DNA from: Bradyrhizobium iriomotense
GTDB lineage: Bacteria; Pseudomonadota; Alphaproteobacteria; Rhizobiales; Xanthobacteraceae
Length of the DNA stretch: 64,000 nt
Direction: 5' to 3'
Assembly: GCF_018130765.1 (NCBI RefSeq)
Contig: NZ_JAFCJZ010000022.1
Coordinates: 62,001-126,000, forward strand
The notes beneath the pieces are model-generated. The model saw only the letters and a list, made by a program, of their open reading frames with translations, had not been told where the DNA came from and did not search any database. This document shows, piece by piece, positions 51,685-59,497 of the stretch. Both the position numbers and the translations under genes were made by a program. Position 1 is the first letter of the stretch. Every line of letters begins with the position of its first letter.

Positions 51685-52728
51685 CTAGCTGTTCGGCCCG
51701 CGATCCATGCTGACAGGCTGCCAGCGGCGGAGCGCGGTGTTCTGCAGCACCGACGGATTGACGCAGCTTACCGGCCACATGCCCTGAAGCACCAGTGACA
51801 ATTCGTAGCCCACGCGGCGCTTGCGCGCCTCGTCGAACCGTGCCGAGGCCGAGGCGACATGGGCGGTCAGGGTCACGTTCTCCATGCCGAGCAGCGGATT
51901 GTTGTGCGAGGGCGGCTCCTTCTCCAGCACGTCGAGGGCGGCGTGCGCGATCCAGCCTTCCTGCAACGCCTTGATCAGGCTTTCCTCGTCCACCGTGGCG
52001 CCGCGACCGGTGTTGATGAAGATCGAGCCCTTCTTCATCTGCCGAAAGTGCTTCTCGGTCAGCATGTGGTGCACCTCGGGCCGCGCGGGTGCGTGCATCG
52101 AGACGAAGTCGGATTGCGACAGCACCTCGTTCAGTGTCGCAGGGATGACGCCGTGGTCGTACATCAGCGTTTCCTGGATGAAGGGGTCGTAGGCCATCAT
52201 GCGCAGGCCGAAGGGCGCGGCGCGCTTCGCAACTGCACGCGCGACGCGGCCGAACGAGATGAAGCCGAGCGTCTGGCCCATCAGCCTCGGGATCTTGAGC
52301 AACGCCGGCCGGCCCTCGGCCCAGCGGCCGTCACGCACCATGCGGTCCTGCTCGACCAGTCGACGAAAGCCGGCGAGCAGCAGCATCATGGCGTGGTCGG
52401 CAACCTCCTCGATGAAAGTGTCGGGAATGTTGGTGACGGGAATGCCGCGGGCGGTGGCGGCCTTCACGTCGACGCTGTCGACGCCGACCGAGCCGAGCGT
52501 GATGACCTTGCAGCTCTGCAGGCTGTCGATGATGGTCTTGGTGATCGGGATGCCCTTGGCATAGATGGCATCGGCATCCTTCGCGGCGGCGATGAACTCG
52601 GCCTCGTTGGCGGGGGCCTCGACGATCTCGGCATCGATCGGATCGAGCGCCTCGCGCTCAAAGGAATAATCGCTGCCCGCGACCGTGAAGCTCGCGCCCT
52701 TCGGCGTCACCACCCTGTATTTCGGCAT
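51685..52728 (-). CDS. D-2-hydroxyacid dehydrogenase (PGDH/CtBP-like)
   Basis: A 347-residue NAD-dependent dehydrogenase. The nucleotide motif is LGFISFGRVARAVAKRAAPFG (about 152-172), with catalytic Arg in INTGRGATVDEESL, Glu in LDVLEKEPP and His in LTAHVASAS. It should reduce or oxidise a 2-hydroxy/2-keto acid. First gene of an operon with the ABC transporter; divergent from a chemoreceptor. The substrate is unknown, but the linkage hints that it is the transported compound or a product of it. Confidence 0.9.
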   Translation of the reverse strand: MPKYRVVTPKGASFTVAGSDYSFEREALDPIDAEIVEAPANEAEFIAAAKDADAIYAKGIPITKTIIDSLQSCKVITLGSVGVDSVDVKAATARGIPVTNIPDTFIEEVADHAMMLLLAGFRRLVEQDRMVRDGRWAEGRPALLKIPRLMGQTLGFISFGRVARAVAKRAAPFGLRMMAYDPFIQETLMYDHGVIPATLNEVLSQSDFVSMHAPARPEVHHMLTEKHFRQMKKGSIFINTGRGATVDEESLIKALQEGWIAHAALDVLEKEPPSHNNPLLGMENVTLTAHVASASARFDEARKRRVGYELSLVLQGMWPVSCVNPSVLQNTALRRWQPVSMDRGPNS

Positions 52729-52979
52729 TTCCTGCTCCCGATTTGGTTTCTTGTTGTGACCCGGCCTTCTGGCGGGCCTTTGCGTCTTTTACGCGAAATC
52801 GAGGCGGGTGCGTACAATTGCCGGTTGTCCGGGGCGATGAATATTGCCGGTTTTGCCGGCATCGTCAGGGCTTCTACGGAGGCACGTAAGTAACTTGCTA
52901 AGGGTCGCTCCCTAAAAGTTGATTCAATTTCGATCGATTCACTCGCGTGCCCGTATCCCTTTTTTGCCGGAGCTATCCC

Positions 52980-54665
52980 GTGAAGTTGAGCAACCTGAAG
53001 ATCGCCCCCAAGCTTGGCATCCTTGTCGGCGTCACCTTGTTCGGCCTTTGCATCTCCGGAGTTCTCGCCGGTTATCTGATGAAGCGCGAGATGGTGAATG
53101 CGCGCATCGACCAGACCAAGGCGATCGTCGAGCTGGCCCGCAACTATGCCGCGACGTTGATGAAGCGGGTCAATGCCGGCGAGATGACCAAGGACGCCGC
53201 GCTTGCGGATCTGCGCCGCTACGGCAACGCGATGACTTACGACAAGGGCTCCGGCTATCTGTTCGGCACCACCTATGACGGCATCACGCAGCTCGCACCG
53301 GATCCGAAGCAGATCGGCGCCAACCGCATGGACGTGGAGACGAACGGCCGCAAGCTGTCCCGCGAGATCATGGACGGCGTCAAGGCCAACGGCGACATCC
53401 TTCTCTTCTACGAATACATGAAACCCGGTCAGCCGGAGCCGATCCGCAAGCTCGGCTATGCGGTCGCCGTCCCCGGTTTCGACATGTATCTCGGCACCGG
53501 CGCCTATCTCGAGGACATCGACCAGAAGATGGGCCCGGTCTACTGGCTGCTCGGCCTCGCCATGCTCGGCATCGTCATCGTCGCCGGCAGCGTCGCCTGG
53601 ATGATCGGCCGCAGCATCAGCCGTCCGCTGGCGCTGCTCGGCATGCGCATGAAGGACCTCGCCGACGGCAAGCTCGAAGGCGACATTCCCGGCGTCGGCC
53701 GCGGCGACGAAGTCGGCGCGATGGCCGCGACCGTCCAGATCTTCAAGGACAATGCGGTCCGCATCCGCGACCTCGAGAAGATCGAGGCGGACGCCAAGGA
53801 CCGCGCCGCGGCGGAACGCCGCAGCGCCATGGAGGAGATCGCCAACGACTTCGAGCGCAGCGTCAACGGCATCGTCCGCTCGGTTTCCTCGGCCGCAGCC
53901 GGCATGCAGACCACGGCGCAGTCGATGACCGCGACCGCGAGCGATGCTTCCTCGCGTGCCGCAACGGTCGGCGCCGCCTCGCAAAAGGCGTCCGGCAATG
54001 TCGGCACCGTCGCGGCCGCCGCCGAGGAGCTGTCGAGCTCGGTTGCGGAAATCTCCCGCCAGGTGACGCGCTCGACGGAAGTTGCGAGCCGTGCCGTCAG
54101 CGACGCCGAGCGCACCAACGCCACGGTGCAGGAGCTCTCCACCGGTGCCGAGAAGATCGGCGAAGTGGTCAAGCTCATTCACTCGATCGCGGCGCAGACC
54201 AATCTGCTGGCGCTCAACGCCACCATCGAGGCGGCGCGCGCCGGCGAGTCCGGCCGCGGCTTCGCCGTCGTCGCCTCCGAGGTGAAGGCGCTCGCCAACC
54301 AGACCGCCAAGGCCACCGAGGAAATCTCGGCCCAGGTCGCGGCGATGCAGACCTCGACCAGCGACGCGGTCGCGGCGATCGGCGGCATCACCCAGACCAT
54401 CGCCGAGATGAGCGAGATCACCGCGGGCATTTCCGCCTCGATCGAGCAGCAGGGCGAGGCGACGCGCGAGATCGCCCGCAACATCCAGTCGGTCGCGGCC
54501 GGCTCGAGCGAGATCAACGCCAATATCGGCAGCGTCACCTCGGCCGCGCAAGCGACCGGCACCGCGGCCGGAACCGTGCTCACCAACGCCCGCGAGCTGG
54601 ACAGCCAGTCCGGCGCGCTGCGCAACGCGGTGGATGGCTTCCTCGCCAAGGTCCGCGCGGCGTAA
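52980..54665 (+). CDS. Methyl-accepting chemotaxis protein with single Cache domain
   Basis: A 561-residue chemoreceptor: TM1 (about 13-34), an sCache_2-type periplasmic sensor (about 35-180; GSGYLFGTTYDGITQLAPDPKQIGANRMDVETNGRKLSREIMDGVKANGDILLFYEYMKPG and VPGFDMYLGTGAYLEDID), TM2 (about 185-210), HAMP, and a signalling domain with AAQTNLLALNATIEAARAGE and GFAVVASEVKALANQT. GTG at 52980 has GGAG 7 nt upstream. It is divergent from the hydroxyacid dehydrogenase-ABC operon. No C-terminal pentapeptide. Confidence 0.94.
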   Translation: MKLSNLKIAPKLGILVGVTLFGLCISGVLAGYLMKREMVNARIDQTKAIVELARNYAATLMKRVNAGEMTKDAALADLRRYGNAMTYDKGSGYLFGTTYDGITQLAPDPKQIGANRMDVETNGRKLSREIMDGVKANGDILLFYEYMKPGQPEPIRKLGYAVAVPGFDMYLGTGAYLEDIDQKMGPVYWLLGLAMLGIVIVAGSVAWMIGRSISRPLALLGMRMKDLADGKLEGDIPGVGRGDEVGAMAATVQIFKDNAVRIRDLEKIEADAKDRAAAERRSAMEEIANDFERSVNGIVRSVSSAAAGMQTTAQSMTATASDASSRAATVGAASQKASGNVGTVAAAAEELSSSVAEISRQVTRSTEVASRAVSDAERTNATVQELSTGAEKIGEVVKLIHSIAAQTNLLALNATIEAARAGESGRGFAVVASEVKALANQTAKATEEISAQVAAMQTSTSDAVAAIGGITQTIAEMSEITAGISASIEQQGEATREIARNIQSVAAGSSEINANIGSVTSAAQATGTAAGTVLTNARELDSQSGALRNAVDGFLAKVRAA

Positions 54666-54686
54666 TTTCTTGCACTGAAGTCGTAG

Positions 54687-54728
54687 GGTGGGCAAAGACG
54701 CGAAGCGTCGTGCCCACCTTTTTCTTTT
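54687..54728 (+). terminator. Intrinsic terminator after the Cache chemoreceptor gene
   Basis: GGTGGGCA / TGCCCACC stem with an inner ACGC/GCGT pair, followed by TTTTTCTTTT. Placed 22 nt after the stop codon. The GGTGGGCA arms are also a common dispersed element in this genus. Confidence 0.85.
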
Positions 54729-54740
54729 GAGTTTGTCGTC

Positions 54741-54929
54741 TGTCATGCCCCGCGACCCGGCTACGCCAAGGCTTCGCTGGGGTTGAGATCTAGGGGCGCC
54801 GAAGCTTTAGCGTAGGCGGCAGGCGGGGCATCCAGTACGCCGCGGCTTCTCGGCTCTAGCCTCGCTGTCTCTGGAATACTGGATCGCCCGCCCCAGCGCG
54901 CTATTGCGCACAAGGCGGACGATGACGGC
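54741..54929. repeat. Dispersed intergenic repeat
   Basis: Starts TGTCATGCCCCGCGACC and includes CATCCAGTACGCCGCGGC...CTGGAATACTGGATCGCCCG, whose ATCCAGTA/TACTGGAT parts pair. Reading frames through it look like noise. Similar stretches are frequent between Bradyrhizobium genes. Confidence 0.65.
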
Positions 54930-55275
54930 GTCCTGTGACTCTCACTGCTTCTCGATGCCCGCTTGCGTGCATTGTCGAACGATTACGACGTGCCGCGCGC
55001 CAATTCGACTCCCTTTCGGGATGACAGCAGCTTTTGCCGCATGCTGGAAATTGGAACTTCTGCGCCGCACTACGGTGTTACCCATACGCATTTTGCAATT
55101 GTTTCTTGTCGCGCGCGCTTGCATCCAAATCGAGTTCGGCATTGCTCGCGCGCGTATCGCGAGGCCGACGATGAGGGCAAAAGCGACTCTGGGTGAATTG
55201 CGTGCGTACAGAAGGTAGTTTCAAGCAAATGATAGGGCCGCCGTTCCGCGCCGCCTCGAATGGCGAAGGCGCTGG
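54930..55275. other. Intergenic stretch without a supported gene
   Basis: About 345 nt. Short ORFs here lack family-like sequence and their codon use does not look coding. AT content is higher than in flanking genes. It should hold the promoter of the Crp-type gene; I see no clear motif. Confidence 0.5.
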
Positions 55276-56070
55276 ATGCCTCCCAGCGAGTCGGCCGCAG
55301 TGATTCATTCCGGCGCTATTCGCAATCGCCTTTTGGTCTCACTGCCGCCGGCGGACTTTGATCTACTCGCGCCCGAGCTTGAGGTGGTCACGCTCGATCA
55401 GGACGCTGTGCTGTCGCGACCGGGTGATCGGGTCGACCACGTCATCTTCCCCCATAGCGGGGCCATCTCGTTGATGATCGATATGGCGAACGGGCAGACG
55501 GTTGCCACCGCGGCGGTCGGGCGCGAGGGGGCTGTGGGGAGTCTCTCCGTGCTGGGATCGTCGCCTTCGGCGATTACCGCCGTCGTTCGTGCGGCGGGCA
55601 TCGCCTCGCGGATGCCCGCGACACGCTTTCACGCCGCCTTCAATCAGAGCCCCGCGATCCGCCACGCGGTCCAGACTCACGTTAAGGCGATGCTGGTCCA
55701 GTTTCAGTTCGGGCTGGCCTGCAATGCGCTGCATCCGGTCCAGGCCCGCATGGTGCGCTGGCTGCTCCACCTTCGCGACCGCCTCGATCATGACGTTCTC
55801 CCCCTCACGCAGGAGGCATTGTCGCAGATGCTCGGTGTCCGACGTACGACGGTGACGCTGCTGATGCGCAATCTGCGTGCGTCCGGAGCGATTAGATCCG
55901 AGCGACGGGGTCAAATCGAGGTCGACCGGCTGCGGCTCGCGGCCGCGGCCTGCGAATGCCACGATACGATGCGCCGCGAAGTCGAGCAGATCTTCTCGAC
56001 GCCTGGCCCGACCCCCGCGTCGCGGGTGCGCAAGGGCATATGGCCAAGCGAGCGGAGTGACGCCATATGA
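55276..56070 (+). CDS. Crp/Fnr-family transcriptional regulator
   Basis: A 264-residue regulator: cyclic-nucleotide-like sensor (about 18-140; VLSRPGDRVDHVIFPHSGAISLMI) and C-terminal winged HTH (TQEALSQMLGVRRTTVTLLMRNLRASGAIRSERRG, about 178-212). No cysteine cluster for Fe-S. This subgroup is common in Bradyrhizobium and its ligands are mostly unknown. Single gene, with a short low-complexity tail after residue 245. No operon partner. Start at 55276 is the first in-frame ATG; no strong ribosome site. Confidence 0.88.
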   Translation: MPPSESAAVIHSGAIRNRLLVSLPPADFDLLAPELEVVTLDQDAVLSRPGDRVDHVIFPHSGAISLMIDMANGQTVATAAVGREGAVGSLSVLGSSPSAITAVVRAAGIASRMPATRFHAAFNQSPAIRHAVQTHVKAMLVQFQFGLACNALHPVQARMVRWLLHLRDRLDHDVLPLTQEALSQMLGVRRTTVTLLMRNLRASGAIRSERRGQIEVDRLRLAAAACECHDTMRREVEQIFSTPGPTPASRVRKGIWPSERSDAI

Positions 56071-56109
56071 GGCGCTTGCGCGTCGCCTCAAGAGCTTTCC
56101 ATCCTGCTT

Positions 56110-57087
56110 TCACTGCTTCTCGATCCCCGCGTCGCGGATCAGCCGTTCCCACAACACCAGCTGCTCGTTCACGAACGTGCCGAGCTGCTCCGGGGTGCCG
56201 GAGAAGGCGTCCATGCCGAGCGTCGCAAGCTGGGCCTTGATCTCCGGCTTCTCGACGATCTTGCGGATCTCGGCGTTGAGCCGCGTCACGATCTCCTTGG
56301 GCATGCCCGCCGGGCCGAAATAGCCCTGCCATGAGGAGATGTCGAAATCGGGCACGCCGGCCTCCTGCATCGAGGGCAGGTTCGGCACCAGCGGCGTGCG
56401 GTCCTTGGTGGTGACGGCGAGCGCGCGCAGCGCGTTGCCCTGGACATGCGGCAGGCCGGTCAGGATATCCACGAACATCATCGAGACGCGGCCGCCCATG
56501 ACGTCGTTGAGTGCCGGCGGCGAGCTCTTGTAGGGCACATGCAGCAAATCGAGCCCGGCATTGTGCGCGAAGGTCGCACCCGACACGATCGCCGAGGACG
56601 AGCCCGAGGCGTAGCTCAGCTTACCCGGGTTGGCCTTGCCGTAAGCGACGAGCTCACCGACGGTCTTGGCGGGGACCTCGGGGTGAACGACCAGCATGAA
56701 GGGCAGATCGCCGGTGCGCGCGATCGGGGTGAAATCCTTGACCGGATCGTAAGTGAGGCTCTTGAGCAGATAGGGATTGGCCGAATGCGTGGTGTTGGTC
56801 GTCACCAGCAGCGTGTAGCCGTCGGGTGCGGCGCGCGCGACATAGGTCGCCGCGATCATGCCGTTGGCGCCGGCCTTGTTCTCGATCACGATGCCGACGC
56901 CGAGCGCCTGCGACAGATGCTGCGAGATCAGCCGCGTCGTGGTGTCGGTGCCGCTGCCGGCCGCGAACGGCAGCACCAGCGTGATGTTGCGGCTGGGGTA
57001 ATTGTCGGCCTGCGCGGCGGTCGAGGCGGCGAGGCACAGCGCGGCGGTGCCGATCGTGCGCAGGTTTCGGATCAACGCTGAAAGCAT
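56110..57087 (-). CDS. Orphan Bug-type (TctC) periplasmic binding protein
   Basis: A 325-residue member of the tripartite tricarboxylate transporter receptor (Bug) family. Signal peptide IGTAALCLAASTAAQA; the family pattern YPSRNITLVLPFAAGSGTDTTTRLISQHLSQALG and VIENKAGANGMIAATYVARAAPDGYTLLVTTNTTHSANPYLLKSLTYDP follows, with LPHVQGNALRALAVTTKDR later. No TctA/TctB membrane genes lie near, as is usual for Bug orphans. Ligand unknown (carboxylates are common). Confidence 0.92.
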   Translation of the reverse strand: MLSALIRNLRTIGTAALCLAASTAAQADNYPSRNITLVLPFAAGSGTDTTTRLISQHLSQALGVGIVIENKAGANGMIAATYVARAAPDGYTLLVTTNTTHSANPYLLKSLTYDPVKDFTPIARTGDLPFMLVVHPEVPAKTVGELVAYGKANPGKLSYASGSSSAIVSGATFAHNAGLDLLHVPYKSSPPALNDVMGGRVSMMFVDILTGLPHVQGNALRALAVTTKDRTPLVPNLPSMQEAGVPDFDISSWQGYFGPAGMPKEIVTRLNAEIRKIVEKPEIKAQLATLGMDAFSGTPEQLGTFVNEQLVLWERLIRDAGIEKQ

Positions 57088-57177
57088 GTCTGGACGTTCC
57101 CTCTTTTTTCGTTGCGGGGAACCTAGCTTCTCTTCGCTGAAATCGGAAGGCGGGAGTTTGTCGCCCGCGTCACGGAA

Positions 57178-58113
57178 TTACTTCGCCGCCGAACCCTGGC
57201 GCGAGGCGATCACGACGCCGGCGAGCACCAGGGCGTAGCCGATCAGGTGAAACGGCTGCAGCTTTTCGCCGAGCAGCAGGATCGCCATCGCCGAGCCGAA
57301 CACCGGTACCAGGTGGAAGAACGGTGCGGCCCGGTTCGGGCCGATCAGCGCGACGCCGCGATTGAAGAACAGATAAGCGAGCGTCGACGGGAAGATCAGG
57401 ATGTAGCCCAGCGTTGCCAGCGTCACGGTGTCGAATTGCAGGACGCGGCCGCTCATTGCCTCCCAGATCGCGGTGGGCAGCAGCATCATCGCGCCGCAGC
57501 AGGTGGTGAAGGACAGAAAGGACAGCTGGTGGATCTTGGGCCGGCGCGGGATGAAGGCGGAGTAGAGGCCGAACGCGATCAGCGAGTAGGCGAACATGAG
57601 ATCGCCCCGGTTGAAGCTGATGCTTGCCAGCGCCGCGAGATCGCCGCGCAGGATGATGATCAGCACGCCGAGCAGCGAGATCGCGATGCCGGCGAGCTGC
57701 CCGCCGGTCAGCCGCACGCCGAACAGCACCAGCGACCACAGCGCCACGAACAGCGGGCCTGCCGACTGGATCAGCAGCGCATTCAGCGCCTCGGTGTATT
57801 GCATCGCCCAGTACGAGATCGCGTTGTTGAAGGCGAAGCCCACCAGCGACAGGAACAGCATCAGCGGCAGGCTCCTGCGCAGTGCAGGCCAGTCGCGCTT
57901 CAGATGCGGCCAGGCGAACGGCAACAGGATCAAGAACACCCCGAACCAGCGGATCGTGGTCATCGTCAGCGGCGGCACATGCGCGCCGACATGGCGCGCG
58001 AGCACGATGTTGCCGGCCCAGAACAGCGAGCTCAGGCTGAGCAGCAGATAAGGCTGGTTGTTGAGCCAGCTGGCCGTATTGGCGGCCGGTGGCGCGGGCG
58101 AAGCAATCGTCAT
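57178..58113 (-). CDS. EamA/DMT-family transporter (copy 1)
   Basis: A protein of about 311 residues with ten membrane helices in two EamA repeats (PYLLLSLSSLFWAGNIVLARHV; NRGDLMFAYSLIAFGLYSAF). These export small metabolites such as amino acids. It is a clear paralogue of the next gene (58411-59343), with matching landmarks (ALLIQSAGPLFVALWSLV; FPSTLAYLFFNRGVALIGPNRAAPFFHLVPVFGS). ATG 58113 is preferred to the TTG at 58128. Confidence 0.88.
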   Translation of the reverse strand: MTIASPAPPAANTASWLNNQPYLLLSLSSLFWAGNIVLARHVGAHVPPLTMTTIRWFGVFLILLPFAWPHLKRDWPALRRSLPLMLFLSLVGFAFNNAISYWAMQYTEALNALLIQSAGPLFVALWSLVLFGVRLTGGQLAGIAISLLGVLIIILRGDLAALASISFNRGDLMFAYSLIAFGLYSAFIPRRPKIHQLSFLSFTTCCGAMMLLPTAIWEAMSGRVLQFDTVTLATLGYILIFPSTLAYLFFNRGVALIGPNRAAPFFHLVPVFGSAMAILLLGEKLQPFHLIGYALVLAGVVIASRQGSAAK

Positions 58114-58250
58114 TGGCGTCGGATGCAACCTTGCCCCGGGTTGCTGTCGTGGGACAAGTCACAGAGCCGCAATGCTACAATGCAGGCGTGAGCCGAGGAG
58201 CGGCGCCGGCGGCTAATATGTTGGACGCATCCTTGATGCAGTGCGAGCTT

Positions 58251-58407
58251 CTTCCCCTCTCCCCCTGTGGGAGAGGGTGGCTCGCCGCGCAAGCGGCGAG
58301 ACGGGTGAGGGGTCTCTGTCCGCGAGTCCAATTCTCATTTGAATGCGCGGATAGAGACCCCTCATCCGGCGCTTCGCGCCACCTTCTCCCACAAGGGGAG
58401 AAGGAAG
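58251..58407. repeat. Dispersed repeat between two EamA paralogues
   Basis: CTTCCCCTCTCCCCCTGTGGGAGAGGG on the left pairs with CCTTCTCCCACAAGGGGAGAAGG on the right; inner AGACGGGTGAGGGGTCTCT and AGAGACCCCTCATCCG also pair. Same core family as 35541-35658. It separates the tandem EamA genes. Confidence 0.8.
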
Positions 58408-58410
58408 AAA

Positions 58411-59343
58411 CTAGCCCGCCTGCTTCCTTGACGCTGCGAACACGCCCGACAGCACCAGCGCGAAGCCGATGAAGTGGAAGGCCTGCGGGTGCTCGCCCAG
58501 AAACACCATCGCCATGATCGAGCCGAACACCGGCACGACGTGGAAGAACGGCGCGGCGCGGTTGGCGCCGATCAGGCGCACGCCGCGATTGAAGCAGAGA
58601 TAGGCCAGCGTCGAGGGAAACACCGCGACATAGAACAGAGTGAGCAGGTTCGGCGCATCCAGCTTCATCACCGGGCGCGCGGAGAGCTCCCAGATCTCCA
58701 GCGGGATCAGGCATGCGGCGCCGGCACCGAAGGTGAAGGCGAGGAACGACAGGCCGTGCATCGCCGGCCGCTTCAAGCTCAGCACCGAATAGAGCGCGAA
58801 GATCAGAAGCGCGAGCAGGAAGATGAGATCGCCCTTGTTGAACTCGATGTTCGACAGCGTGGTGAAGTCGCCATGCAGGAGGATGGTCAGTACGCCGCAC
58901 ATCGACAGCAGCACGCCGAAGGCCTGCGCCGCAGTGAGGCGGATGCCGAGGATGACCAGCGACCACAGCGCCACCAGCAGCGGCGCGGCCGACTGCAGCA
59001 GCAGCGTATTGAGTGCCTGCGTATGCTCGAGCGCCCAGTATTGCAGCGTGTTGAAAGCGCCGATGCCGGTGATCGAGAGCGTGACCATCAGGCCAAGCCG
59101 CCCACGGATCGCGGGCCAGTCCTGCACCAGATGCTTCCAGGCGAACGGCAGCACCAGCAGGAAGGCGAACAGCCAGCGCAGGAACGACAGCGTCACCGGC
59201 GGGATGTGGCCGGCCGCGAGCCGCCCGACGATGGCGTTGCCGGCCCAGCACAGCGCGGTGATACTGAGCAGCAGATAAGGCTGGTTGGCGACCCAGTTAT
59301 GACCGGATGTGTCGGCGCTCGTGGTCTGGCCGGTGGCGGACAT
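58411..59343 (-). CDS. EamA/DMT-family transporter (copy 2)
   Basis: A 310-residue ten-helix exporter, paralogue of the preceding entry (PYLLLSITALCWAGNAIVGRL; FPSTLAYLCFNRGVRLIGANRAAPFFHVVPVFGS). Substrate unknown. ATG at 59343. Upstream copy of a tandem pair that probably arose by duplication. Confidence 0.9.
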   Translation of the reverse strand: MSATGQTTSADTSGHNWVANQPYLLLSITALCWAGNAIVGRLAAGHIPPVTLSFLRWLFAFLLVLPFAWKHLVQDWPAIRGRLGLMVTLSITGIGAFNTLQYWALEHTQALNTLLLQSAAPLLVALWSLVILGIRLTAAQAFGVLLSMCGVLTILLHGDFTTLSNIEFNKGDLIFLLALLIFALYSVLSLKRPAMHGLSFLAFTFGAGAACLIPLEIWELSARPVMKLDAPNLLTLFYVAVFPSTLAYLCFNRGVRLIGANRAAPFFHVVPVFGSIMAMVFLGEHPQAFHFIGFALVLSGVFAASRKQAG

Positions 59344-59497
59344 TGTGATTGTTATGGCCCCGCATCATGCGCCGGGGCCCCGGCCCGGCGGTGTCCGGGC
59401 CGGCTCATAGCCCGGCCAGCCCAGAGACACGGAAATGTCCCCGATATCAATGGGGCAGGGCGCATCGCCTCCATGCGCAGGCGATACGGCGGGAACC

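Noticed and set aside
52911..52945. Possible flagellar sigma factor promoter (TAAA...GATCGATT) before the chemoreceptor
   Set aside because: Only the TAAA part fits; the -10 part is too far from GCCGATAA to claim.
54904..55218. Short ORFs between the chemoreceptor and the Crp-type gene
   Set aside because: They start in a dispersed repeat, have no ribosome site, and resemble no protein family.
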